DNA from: CALACW01 sp002431305
GTDB taxonomy: Bacteria; Bacillota; Clostridia; Oscillospirales; Acutalibacteraceae
Reading direction: 5' to 3'
DNA length: 51,757 nucleotides
Assembly: GCA_937890355.1 (NCBI GenBank)
Contig: CALACW010000023.1
Location: 1-51,757, forward strand
The notes beneath the pieces were generated by a model. The model did not search any database. It saw only the letters and a program-made list of their open reading frames with translations, and was not told the DNA's origin. Below are positions 42,286 to 50,207 of this stretch, piece by piece (the first letter of the stretch is position 1; each line of letters begins with the position of its first letter). The translations under genes and the position numbers were made by a program.

Positions 42286-44478
42286 TTATACAAACATCGG
42301 CTCGGGAATCTCGTCGTCGGGTCCGCGCCGGGAACCGGCATATGAGCGTGTAAAGTTGGAATTTTTCGGTCTTAGCGAATTGTCAAATTCGAAAACGGTT
42401 TTGTCGTTATCGAGCTTTAAATACGCGTCGAAGGGAGCTCCGGTTTTTGAAACAAAGCCCTTGATAAGCCCGCTTTTACCCGTTTCGAGAAGCAGTTTAA
42501 CATTGCTTACGGAAATAACGCGTTTTGCGATAACAAGATTTACCTTGAATTTACATCCCGATTTATACCCCGTGCATCCGTAGTAGTATCTTCCCTTTTT
42601 TACGTCGCGCCCGCACAGCGGACATTTGCCGACGATATCGCCGTAGAATCCGTTGTCCGCGTCGTCGGAGAGGTCGGTATTTTTCTTATTGAACACCTCG
42701 GAAATTTCGTCCCGTGCGAGTTTCACGCTCTCGTCGACTGTCATTCTGCCGTGGTAAACGCTTTTTAAAGCCTTCGAAAGCGTGCTCGTTTTGTACTTAT
42801 CCATCGAAATATTCATATATGAAATCGACTCTATCAGAAATTCTCCACCGGGCAGGATTCTGTAAACGTCCTTTTTAAGCTCGATATATCCGCTCTTTAC
42901 GGCGTTGTCGATTATGCCCGTACGCGTAGCCTCCGTTCCGAGCTCGAGTCCCTCGAATATCGCGCGGTAATCCTCCGAATCGTCCTCGTTCTCACTGTCG
43001 GCTGCGGCGGCTTTTTCCTCCCTGAACGGATTTTTAAGATAATTATTAAGAGTTTCTATCGTATAATGCTTGGGCGGAGAAGTCTCCTTTTCGCATAATT
43101 TAAAATCGATATTTACCTCGTCGCCCTTTTTCAACTTCGGCAGCAGCTTATCCTTTTTATTCGCGTCGTCGTATTTCATCCATCCCTTTTCGAGAATAAC
43201 CGTTCCCTTTAACACGAAATCCTCGTATCCGCCGACGTTTACGGTAAGCTCCGTTTTCTGCGCCGTGCAGTCCTCTGCACAGAACACGGCGGCGAACCGT
43301 CTGAACACGGTTGAATAAACTTTGTTTTCGTCCTCTGAAAGCTTACCCTTAGGCGGAATTTTATATGTCGGGGTAAGCGCCGAGTGCGACTCTATTTTGC
43401 TGTCGTCGAATATGGTCTTTTTATCCTTGAATTCAATATGATACCCCATATCGGCTATGTTTTTTATAATCGTTTTTATTTTGTCCTTTTCCGCACTCGC
43501 AAGATATTCGGAGTTCGTTCTCGGGTAAGTAAGATATCCGTCCTCATAGAGTTTCTGAACGATTTTGAGGCTCTGCTCCATTGACATCTTATATTTTTTA
43601 CCCAGTACGTTCTGAAGTTTTGACAATGAGTAAAGTTTTCCGGGTTTTATAATATCCTTTTTCGACTTTACGTTCGTTACGACCGCTTTTGAAGAATTAT
43701 ATTTTTCGCATAACTGAAGAGCCTTGTCCTTTTCATCCTTGGAAAACTTCGACTTGCTCGTAAGCTCGACCGTCTCGCCGTCAGTTTGAGCACTGCTTGC
43801 AACGGAGTAATATATATCGGGCTTAAAATTCTTTATAGCCATGTCGCGGTCGTAAATCGCTTTGACAATAGGAACTATAACCCTGCCTACACGAAGCAGA
43901 GTTCCCGTTTTAAGCGTCGCGTAACGCGTTAAATTCACACCGAAAAGCCAGTCTATGTAAGTTCTCGCAAAGCCCTCGGAGGCGAGTAAATCGTATTCGG
44001 ACTCCGGCTTCATCTCCCCCAGCGCTTTTCTGACGGTTTCGGGAGTCTGGTCGGGCAGCCACAGTCTGTAAAACGGTTTTTCGTTTTCGAGCGCATTCAT
44101 AACGCACAATCTTATTATAATTTCGCCCTCTCTGTCCGCGTCGCCCGCGTTGACAATAGCTTCGACATCCTCGCGCATACACAACGATTTTATAATGTCA
44201 AACTGTCTCTGCACGCCCGGGTCGACATGCTTGTCGGCGTTTGTTTTTAATTTGAATTTAAAATTATCGGGAAAGCACGGCAGATTCTCCATACTCCAGC
44301 GTCCTGTCGACGTAGATCCCGTATAGTCCTCGATATCGCATAAAGAAAAGAGGTGACCGAACGCCCACGTTACGATATACCTCTCAGACTCCAGATATCC
44401 GTTTCTTTTTTTCATATCGCCGATACCCGCCGCTATGTTTCGCGCAAGCGACGGTTTTTCCGCTATAATCAGGTACAT
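42286..44478 (-). CDS. topB: DNA topoisomerase III-like type IA topoisomerase
   Basis: Relaxes or decatenates DNA through a 5'-phosphotyrosine link; 730 residues. Toprim at the N-terminus (LIIAEKPSLARNIA; metal-binding NAGDADREGEIIIR). The catalytic Tyr lies in GYLTYPRTNSEYL. LELGTEATRTGIIDNAVKSGYI is a conserved type IA segment. One zinc-ribbon repeat (CPLCGRDVKKGRYYYGCTGYKSGCKF) and an extra beta domain close the protein. ATG at 44478 with GGAG upstream; it overlaps the HAD gene stop by 10 bases. Plasmid or ICE-borne TopB relatives exist, but no transfer genes are near. Confidence 0.93.
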   Translation of the reverse strand: MYLIIAEKPSLARNIAAGIGDMKKRNGYLESERYIVTWAFGHLFSLCDIEDYTGSTSTGRWSMENLPCFPDNFKFKLKTNADKHVDPGVQRQFDIIKSLCMREDVEAIVNAGDADREGEIIIRLCVMNALENEKPFYRLWLPDQTPETVRKALGEMKPESEYDLLASEGFARTYIDWLFGVNLTRYATLKTGTLLRVGRVIVPIVKAIYDRDMAIKNFKPDIYYSVASSAQTDGETVELTSKSKFSKDEKDKALQLCEKYNSSKAVVTNVKSKKDIIKPGKLYSLSKLQNVLGKKYKMSMEQSLKIVQKLYEDGYLTYPRTNSEYLASAEKDKIKTIIKNIADMGYHIEFKDKKTIFDDSKIESHSALTPTYKIPPKGKLSEDENKVYSTVFRRFAAVFCAEDCTAQKTELTVNVGGYEDFVLKGTVILEKGWMKYDDANKKDKLLPKLKKGDEVNIDFKLCEKETSPPKHYTIETLNNYLKNPFREEKAAAADSENEDDSEDYRAIFEGLELGTEATRTGIIDNAVKSGYIELKKDVYRILPGGEFLIESISYMNISMDKYKTSTLSKALKSVYHGRMTVDESVKLARDEISEVFNKKNTDLSDDADNGFYGDIVGKCPLCGRDVKKGRYYYGCTGYKSGCKFKVNLVIAKRVISVSNVKLLLETGKSGLIKGFVSKTGAPFDAYLKLDNDKTVFEFDNSLRPKNSNFTRSYAGSRRGPDDEIPEPMFV

Positions 44479-45287
44479 ATCTTTTTCTCCAGTATTCCTA
44501 TAACGTCGGCAATGCATCCGTCGTTGTTTGAACAGACAATATATTTTGCAAGTTTTTTCGCCGTTTCGCACCCGTTATCGGGCGTAAAGGAATTTTCGAC
44601 CGCCGAGAGCATGTCCGCGTCGTTATATCCGTCGCCTACGGCTATAAGTTTATCATTATCGATTCCGAGAGCCGAGCCGAGCGCGTGGAGTCCGGTTCCC
44701 TTGTCCGCGCCCTCGCCGACTATTTCGAGCCACTTTTTAAATCCTCTGATATATGAAACGCCCTCAAACGGCGCGATAACATTCTCGGCGATATCGGCAA
44801 GAATATCGTGTCCGTCAACTCCCGCATAAAGCATCATTTTCATAACAGGAGTTTCAACATCGGAGCCGTTTTCGATTATTTTAAATTCAATATCCTGATT
44901 GATAAGATGCGCGTCCGTCTTTTCACACGGTGAGTAAACGTACGTTTTTCCGAACGGATAAACTTCAATCGAAACATCGGGATAGACCTCATGAATTCTG
45001 TCCGCTGCTCTTAACGCGTTTTCACCCATTCCGAGGTTAAATATCATCTCTTTTTTCTCATAATCGTACGCGGTGACGCCGTTGCACAAAAGCACGGGCG
45101 CATTGATATACGCGGGGTCGTACTTATGAAATCCCTGATACGTTCTGCCGGTCGAGACGGTAAATTTACCGCCCTCGGAAATATAGTATTTAATTTTGTC
45201 AATATTTCGATTCGGAATTTCGCCGTTGTCGTCGGCAAACGTCCCGTCGAAATCGGAAGCTATAAGATACCCGTCAAAAATCCCCAT
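44469..45287 (-). CDS. Cof-type HAD-IIB phosphatase
   Basis: 272 residues. Motif I ASDFDGTFADD, motif II VSTGRTYQG, C2 cap (about 85-190), Lys in GADKGTGLHALG and motif IV AVGDGYNDADMLSAV. A second member of the family of the gene at 27249-28010 but clearly diverged from it. Starts one base after the stop of the lipoprotein gene and overlaps topB by 10 bases, so the three genes form one unit. Confidence 0.92.
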   Translation of the reverse strand: MGIFDGYLIASDFDGTFADDNGEIPNRNIDKIKYYISEGGKFTVSTGRTYQGFHKYDPAYINAPVLLCNGVTAYDYEKKEMIFNLGMGENALRAADRIHEVYPDVSIEVYPFGKTYVYSPCEKTDAHLINQDIEFKIIENGSDVETPVMKMMLYAGVDGHDILADIAENVIAPFEGVSYIRGFKKWLEIVGEGADKGTGLHALGSALGIDNDKLIAVGDGYNDADMLSAVENSFTPDNGCETAKKLAKYIVCSNNDGCIADVIGILEKKICT

Positions 45288-45288
45288 A

Positions 45289-46026
45289 TTAAGCCTCTGC
45301 CTCTGTTAATTCGTACGCGGTAAGGTCGATAACGGGCATATTTTCCTTTACGTAATTTACATCCGTATTAATACCCTTAAGCTCCCAGCTTAAAAGCATC
45401 TCTCTCGACGAATTGTAAAACTCGAGTTTTGAAGTAAATCCGTACAAATCATCGACGTATATTTTCGCCGTTCCCTGCTGATTATCCGTACCGTAAACGC
45501 CCGTCTGTATATACTCCGTGGCGTTTCTGCCCGCAATGAGCGTAATTCCTGTTTTGTTGGTATTAGAATAATCGGGCAGACGGACATCCGTTACGCTCAG
45601 CGCATAAAATCCCGTAACAATGCTGTTTATATCCGAACCTCCGACGACGCTTACAGTGCCCTTGAGCTCCTTTGTGTCGAGAAAATACTCCGTAAGATAC
45701 CCGTCCGCGGGGACGACGTACGTTACGATTCCGGTCTGGGCGTCGGCGGAAATGTACTTTGTGCCGTCATAGAATTCGGTTATCGTCGACGAACCTTCAC
45801 GACTGTCGAAAAAGTCGTACGTAAGGGCATAACAGTTTCTCCATGACTCGTCAAGATGAAGAACCTGAGACTGCACCGCCGGGGATGAAGTATTTTCCCC
45901 ATAGGCGTTAGATGTCGAATCGCCGTACGGGTCGACTATTTTATTATTATCCTCAGAGCACGAGGAAAAAACCGCGCTCAGAAGAATTAAACTTATAATT
46001 ATTGATAAAACGGCTCGAAATTTCAT
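45289..46026 (-). CDS. Hypothetical lipoprotein
   Basis: 245 residues. Lipoprotein signal: basic MKFR, hydrophobic core, and lipobox AVFSSC with Cys near residue 23. The mature part is acidic, Ser/Thr/Asn-rich at first, then a beta-rich domain (ALTYDFFDSREGSSTITEFYDGTKYISADA...) that resembles outer-surface LolA-like or DUF-type folds in look only. No enzyme motif. GGAGG 6 bases before ATG. First gene of the lipoprotein-HAD-topB unit. Confidence 0.78.
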   Translation of the reverse strand: MKFRAVLSIIISLILLSAVFSSCSEDNNKIVDPYGDSTSNAYGENTSSPAVQSQVLHLDESWRNCYALTYDFFDSREGSSTITEFYDGTKYISADAQTGIVTYVVPADGYLTEYFLDTKELKGTVSVVGGSDINSIVTGFYALSVTDVRLPDYSNTNKTGITLIAGRNATEYIQTGVYGTDNQQGTAKIYVDDLYGFTSKLEFYNSSREMLLSWELKGINTDVNYVKENMPVIDLTAYELTEAEA

Positions 46027-46054
46027 CGTTTACCTCCGAAAAAGCATATATATA

Positions 46055-46083
46055 ATTATGATATTAAAAAGCGTCTTTGTCAA
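46055..46083 (-). promoter_or_regulatory. Promoter of the lipoprotein-HAD-topB unit
   Basis: TTGACA, 17-base spacer, CATAAT on the minus strand. Divergent from the promoter at 46123-46151. Confidence 0.72.
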
Positions 46084-46122
46084 CACATATAAAAAAAATT
46101 AGTTCTATATTTACAACAGTAC

Positions 46123-46151
46123 TTGAAAAATAATAAAATATATTTTATAAT
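46123..46151 (+). promoter_or_regulatory. Promoter of the YhhN-family gene
   Basis: TTGAAA, 17-base spacer, TATAAT, 37 bases before the ATG. Confidence 0.82.
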
Positions 46152-46187
46152 ATCACCAAACAGTAATAAAGAAAGCAGGTAAATTTT

Positions 46188-46907
46188 ATGTTTATTTACT
46201 ACTTCAGTATCATTTTAGGCTTAGTCGCTCTCGTCGTATTCTTAAAAATGAGAGTCTCGGCATCCACCGCAAAGGCAGCTATGGCAAAGTCGTTCGTATC
46301 GGCTCTGTTCATGTCGACGGCTGTTTCCGCACTGCTCTGCTCGGACGCACTCGCTTCGCCTATCGGAAAGTTCTCCTATTTTATTATCATAGGACTTCTG
46401 TTCGGACTGTTCGGCGATATATGGCTTGACCTCAAGTTCGTTTACAAGCCCGACGAGGACGTTCACACGTTTGCGGGATTCCTCGCATTCGCGGCGGGAC
46501 ACATCCTTTTCATCATAGGACTTATCCGTTACTTTGCCGACGCGTCTAAGATTCTCTACGTTATTCTCCCCCTCATTCTCGGTATCGCACTCGGATGCGC
46601 CACGGTTCTCGGAGCAAAACTTATGAAACTCGAATACGGCAAGTTCAAGATAATTTCGATGGTCTATGCCTCAATTCTCATTTCCATGACGCTGTTAAGC
46701 GGTTCGCTCGCGCTTATGAATTCGTTTAAGGTTATGACTCTCAACTTCATGTTCGTCGGCGGAATTTTCTTCCTTATCTCCGACCTCATTCTCTCCGGAA
46801 CGTATTTCGGCGAGGGCAAGAACAGACCCGTAGATATTATAATCAATCATGTAACGTACTACATAGCGCAGTTCCTTATCGCTTCTTCGCTTCTGTTTCT
46901 TAAATAA
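46188..46907 (+). CDS. YhhN/TMEM86-family membrane protein (lysoplasmalogenase-like)
   Basis: 239 residues with about eight membrane segments. Family features: GLLFGLFGDIWLDLK, FAGFLAFAAGHILFIIGL and GGIFFLISDLILS, with paired acidic residues in membrane helices (GD and SD). Characterised relatives hydrolyse the vinyl-ether bond of lysoplasmalogens. Plasmalogens occur in many anaerobic Clostridia, which makes this plausible; activity is inferred. Weak SD (AAGCAGG). Confidence 0.82.
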   Translation: MFIYYFSIILGLVALVVFLKMRVSASTAKAAMAKSFVSALFMSTAVSALLCSDALASPIGKFSYFIIIGLLFGLFGDIWLDLKFVYKPDEDVHTFAGFLAFAAGHILFIIGLIRYFADASKILYVILPLILGIALGCATVLGAKLMKLEYGKFKIISMVYASILISMTLLSGSLALMNSFKVMTLNFMFVGGIFFLISDLILSGTYFGEGKNRPVDIIINHVTYYIAQFLIASSLLFLK

Positions 46908-46923
46908 TTTAATTTAATTTTTG

Positions 46924-46956
46924 TCCCGGGGCTTTACGGCTTCGGGATATTTTTTT
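46924..46956 (+). terminator. Terminator of the YhhN-family gene
   Basis: 9-base stem, TCCCGGGGC with GCTTCGGGA (two G-U pairs), then a T-run. It overlaps the start of the next promoter. Confidence 0.8.
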
Positions 46957-46957
46957 G

Positions 46958-46986
46958 TTGACAAACGATGTTTGATATGATATATT
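46958..46986 (+). promoter_or_regulatory. Promoter of the Crp/Fnr-ABC transporter operon
   Basis: TTGACA, 17-base spacer, TATATT, immediately upstream of the palindrome at 46987. Confidence 0.85.
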
Positions 46987-47002
46987 TGTCTCAAATGAGA
47001 CA
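46987..47002. promoter_or_regulatory. Palindromic operator, 7-2-7, likely autoregulatory
   Basis: TGTCTCA-AA-TGAGACA, perfect arms of 7. It directly follows the -10 element and covers the expected transcription start. A dimer bound here would block RNA polymerase. The gene it precedes encodes a Crp/Fnr-type dimeric regulator, so self-repression is the natural guess. The arms differ from both CRP (TGTGA) and FNR (TTGAT) half-sites. Confidence 0.7.
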
Positions 47003-47017
47003 CTTGCGGTGATTTTA

Positions 47018-47689
47018 ATGTCTTACATCATTCATGAACAACTGAAAAAATGCCCCGTGTTCGCTTCATGCAAAAACGACATACTCGAACAAATCGAAAA
47101 AAAACATTCGCACATAAAAAAAGCGAAAAAAGGCGAAGTACTCATTTCAAAGGATAATTTCGTCCCCGGGCTGTACATAATAATAAAAGGGCGAGCCCGC
47201 GTACAAAAAACAAACACATCCGACGTATTCATGAGCGTAATCGACGAGGGCGGAGCGTTCGGCATGGCGTCCATGTTTTCGTCTGGTGAAACCGAATTTC
47301 CGACGGAGATAACCGCGCTGACAGACTGCGAAATGATTGTGATTTACGAAAAAGAGCTTGAAGCAATTTTCGAAAAGCATCCCGATATTGCCGTTAATTA
47401 CATTAAACTTCTTACAAAAAAAATACGGTTTCTCAATTTAAAAATCGACACGTACACGTCGCCGAGCGCAAACAAAAAACTCGCGTTTTACTTAATCTCA
47501 AACGCCGATTCACTAAACCGTGTATCAATCCCGGAACAGGGCATGACCGCGCTTGCAAAACAGCTGAACACCGGCAGAGCCTCGCTTTACAGGGCTTTCG
47601 ATTATCTCGAAGGTATCAATCTGATCAAACGTGACGGAAAAACAATATCCGTCCTTGATAAAAATAAATTAAAAAACATACAGGAGTGA
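47018..47689 (+). CDS. Crp/Fnr-family transcriptional regulator
   Basis: 223 residues. Cyclic-nucleotide-binding-type beta barrel at about 15-120 (KGEVLISKDNFVPGLYIIIKG, EGGAFGMASMF), a long dimer helix, and a winged HTH at about 165-215 (MTALAKQLNTGRASLYRAFDYLEG, LIKRDGKTISVLD). Two N-terminal Cys (KKCPVFASCKN) are fewer than the four ligands of FNR, so an FNR-like [4Fe-4S] sensor is unlikely; the ligand is unknown. ATG at 47018, weak SD. Stops 7 bases before the substrate-binding protein gene, so it is cotranscribed with the transporter it probably controls. Confidence 0.92.
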   Translation: MSYIIHEQLKKCPVFASCKNDILEQIEKKHSHIKKAKKGEVLISKDNFVPGLYIIIKGRARVQKTNTSDVFMSVIDEGGAFGMASMFSSGETEFPTEITALTDCEMIVIYEKELEAIFEKHPDIAVNYIKLLTKKIRFLNLKIDTYTSPSANKKLAFYLISNADSLNRVSIPEQGMTALAKQLNTGRASLYRAFDYLEGINLIKRDGKTISVLDKNKLKNIQE

Positions 47690-47696
47690 AAATTCA

Positions 47697-48716
47697 ATGA
47701 AAAAATCAAGAATTATCGCCGTACTGCTCGCACTTGTAATCGCGCTGTCGGTATTAGCGTCGTGCTCGAATTCGGCAAAAGAGCCCGAACCGTCGACCGC
47801 AGAGTCTGCAAGCGTACAGGATTCTTCCTCATCCGCAGACATCAAAATCGGCGTTCTCAAAGGTCCCACCGGCATGGGCGCGGCTTACCTCTGGGATAAG
47901 TCCGAGCAGGGCAAGACAGAAGACAAGTACTCGTTCACCCTCGAAACAGACGCGTCTGTAATGGGCGGTAAGCTCATAAGCGGAGAGTACGACATCGCAG
48001 CTATCCCGACGAACGCAGCCGCCGCACTTGCTAAAAAATCCGACGGCAAGGTTCAGATTTTGGCTGTAAACACACTCGGAATTCTCTACGTTCTTTCTAA
48101 AAACGATATTTCGTCGGTTAAGGACCTTGAGAACAAAACAGTTCTCACCTCCGGTCAGGGCACTGCCGCCGACTATGTATTTCAGTATGTCCTCAAGCAG
48201 AACAGTCTCACCCCCGGCGAGAACATAACGCTCGAATATGCGGCAGAACATTCCGAAGTGCTTACAAAGGCTGTTAAGGGCGAAGCCGATATCGTAATGC
48301 TTCCCGAGCCTTTCGTAACACAGCTTACGAGCAAAAACGCAGAGTTTAAGGTCTGCCTTGACCTTACGAAAGAGTGGAACGCATGCTCCGACGGCGAACT
48401 GTGCATAGGCGCGCTCGCAATCAACACAGCATTTGCCCAAAAGAACGCGGACGCTGTCTCAAAATTCCTCAAGGAATACAAAGAAAGCGTTGACTTTACG
48501 AACGCGTCACCGGAAGAGGCGGGAAAACTTATAGAAAAGTGCGACATTTTAGCCGCCGCCGTTGCACAGAAAGCAATACCGAACTGTAACATAACATGCA
48601 TTACGGGCGCGGATATGAAAAAGAGCCTTACCTCGTTCTATCAGGTTCTCTTTGACTTCAACCCCTCTGCAATCGGCGGAGCAATGCCTGCCGACAGCTT
48701 CTACTACGGAGCCTAA
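47697..48716 (+). CDS. ABC transporter substrate-binding lipoprotein (NitT/TauT type)
   Basis: 339 residues. Lipoprotein signal with lipobox VLASC (Cys about 23), then a Ser/Glu-rich linker. The periplasmic-binding fold type II follows: IKIGVLKGPTGMGAAYLW, GEYDIAAIPTNAAAALA, VLTSGQGTAADYVFQYVLKQ and GEADIVMLPEPFVTQL. These match the NMT1/SsuA-like family that binds small anionic or heterocyclic molecules such as sulfonates or thiamine precursors. The ligand is not predictable. AGGAG 10 bases before ATG. A hairpin follows the gene. Confidence 0.92.
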   Translation: MKKSRIIAVLLALVIALSVLASCSNSAKEPEPSTAESASVQDSSSSADIKIGVLKGPTGMGAAYLWDKSEQGKTEDKYSFTLETDASVMGGKLISGEYDIAAIPTNAAAALAKKSDGKVQILAVNTLGILYVLSKNDISSVKDLENKTVLTSGQGTAADYVFQYVLKQNSLTPGENITLEYAAEHSEVLTKAVKGEADIVMLPEPFVTQLTSKNAEFKVCLDLTKEWNACSDGELCIGALAINTAFAQKNADAVSKFLKEYKESVDFTNASPEEAGKLIEKCDILAAAVAQKAIPNCNITCITGADMKKSLTSFYQVLFDFNPSAIGGAMPADSFYYGA

Positions 48717-48742
48717 CCATTATAATTAATAACACAAAATGC

Positions 48743-48776
48743 GGGCTGTAAACACGTTTTTACAGCCCATATTTTT
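48743..48776 (+). terminator. Hairpin between binding-protein and permease genes (partial terminator)
   Basis: Perfect 10-base stem, GGGCTGTAAA with TTTACAGCCC, 6-base loop, then ATATTTTT. It would reduce read-through so the binding protein exceeds the membrane parts. Confidence 0.75.
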
Positions 48777-48795
48777 AAGAAAGTGAATTTTTGCT

Positions 48796-49536
48796 ATGAA
48801 AAAAGCGTTAAAATGCATCATTACGGCAATAATATGGCTCGGAATATGGCAGATATTGAGCATGATTGCAAACCTCGAAATGCTCCTGCCCTCCCCCGCC
48901 GGCACGTTTAAGGCGCTAGTTTCGACAGCACAAACCGAATATTTTTGGCAAAGTATTTTCTATACGCTTATACGAATCGCGGTCGGATTCCTCCTTGGGT
49001 GCATTATCGGAATACTCCCGGGCTTTATAACGTTTTTTTCAAAAAATGCGCAGACATTTTTCTCACCGCTTCTGCATATAATTAAGGCTACGCCCGTGGC
49101 TTCGTTTATAATTCTCGCGCTCGTATGGATGAAATCAACATTTGTTCCGTCGTTTATTTCGGCTCTTATCGTAATTCCGTTCGTGTGGTCAAACGTCAGC
49201 ACGGGACTCAAAAGCGCCGACACGCTGCTGCTGGAAGCCTCGCGCGCGTTCGCGGTTCCGATGAAAAAACAGCTTAAAAACATTTATTTTCCCGCAGTAA
49301 AACCGTATCTGCTCTCGGCATTTTCGACGGCGGCGGGACTTGCGTGGAAGGCGGGAGTCGCGGCGGAGGTCATATGCTATCCCCCGTATTCAATCGGCAA
49401 GGGCATATATAATTCGAAAATTTATCTCGAAACGCCCGAGCTTTTCGCGTGGACGGCAGCTGTCATACTACTGAGCGTGGGACTTGAAAAATTAATATTA
49501 TTCATAACGAAAAGAACGGGGGCGAAAAAAGAATGA
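48796..49536 (+). CDS. ABC transporter permease (NitT/TauT type)
   Basis: 246 residues, about six membrane helices. The EAA-like coupling loop reads LEASRAFAVPMKKQLKNIYFPAVKPYLLSA, followed by GLAWKAGVAAEVIC, as in SsuC-type permeases. Poor Shine-Dalgarno. Its TGA overlaps the ATG of the ATPase gene by 4 bases (ATGA). Confidence 0.92.
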   Translation: MKKALKCIITAIIWLGIWQILSMIANLEMLLPSPAGTFKALVSTAQTEYFWQSIFYTLIRIAVGFLLGCIIGILPGFITFFSKNAQTFFSPLLHIIKATPVASFIILALVWMKSTFVPSFISALIVIPFVWSNVSTGLKSADTLLLEASRAFAVPMKKQLKNIYFPAVKPYLLSAFSTAAGLAWKAGVAAEVICYPPYSIGKGIYNSKIYLETPELFAWTAAVILLSVGLEKLILFITKRTGAKKE

Positions 49537-50126
49537 TTGAATTTGAAAACGTATCAAAATCATACGGGGACAAAAAGATAATCGACTCGCTCTCGTGTTC
49601 GTTTGAATACGGAAAAACGTATGTTCTGACAGGCAAATCGGGCGTCGGCAAAACCACGCTCCTGCGCGTTATGTCGGGACTCGAAAAGTATTCGGGTAAA
49701 ATAACGGGACTTGAAAACATGAGAAAAACTTTTCTCTTTCCCGAGGACAGGCTTCTTGAAAATCTCACGGCGAGCGAAAATATACGCTTTGTTTACCCCG
49801 AATTCAGTAATGAAAAAGAATGGTTCTCCCGTTTTCTCCTCGACGGATGCGAAGAAATGAAAATCGGCGAAATGAGCACAGGCATGAAAAGACGTCTTTC
49901 ACTGATGCGAGCATTTGTTTTTTCGGGTGACGTGTTTTTTCTCGACGAGCCGACGAACGGATTAGACCCCGAAACCGCCCAAACAATACTCAAAACAATG
50001 AAAGAATTATTAAAAGGTAAAACCGCGTTTATTATAAGTCATTCGAAACGCGACGCAGCGAATCTTGCAGACTGCGAAATCGTCCTTAACTCACAGCCGG
50101 TAAGTGAATTGACATATATTTTGTAA
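49533..50126 (+). CDS. Short ABC transporter ATPase with variant Q-loop and signature
   Basis: 197 residues, shorter than the usual 240-260 of this family. Walker A GKSGVGKTT (34-42), Walker B VFFLDEPTNGLDP and the switch His in FIISHSKRD are intact. The Q-loop reads LFPEDRLLENLT, so Pro stands where the conserved Gln should be. The ABC signature is MSTGMKRR instead of LSGGQ/LSGGM. Both changes affect coupling to the permease. Starts within the ATGA overlap with the permease gene. Probably the energiser of the adjacent transporter. Confidence 0.9.
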   Translation: MIEFENVSKSYGDKKIIDSLSCSFEYGKTYVLTGKSGVGKTTLLRVMSGLEKYSGKITGLENMRKTFLFPEDRLLENLTASENIRFVYPEFSNEKEWFSRFLLDGCEEMKIGEMSTGMKRRLSLMRAFVFSGDVFFLDEPTNGLDPETAQTILKTMKELLKGKTAFIISHSKRDAANLADCEIVLNSQPVSELTYIL

Positions 50127-50142
50127 CTATTTATCTTTTTCC

Positions 50143-50171
50143 TTGCAATAGGCTGCCTTTTTATGTATAAT
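50143..50171 (+). promoter_or_regulatory. Promoter of the M28 peptidase gene
   Basis: TTGCAA, 17-base spacer, TATAAT, 36 bases before the ATG. Confidence 0.85.
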
Positions 50172-50207
50172 TGAAAAGAATTATATTTTTTGAAAGGAAA
50201 GAATAGG

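Noticed and set aside
42286..44478. topB as a marker of an integrative conjugative element
   Set aside because: No relaxase, type IV secretion, integrase or att sites nearby; the gene sits in a small operon with a lipoprotein and a HAD gene.
46987..47002. Palindrome as an FNR or CRP box
   Set aside because: Half-sites TGTCTCA differ from TTGAT and TGTGA, and the regulator lacks the FNR cysteine set.
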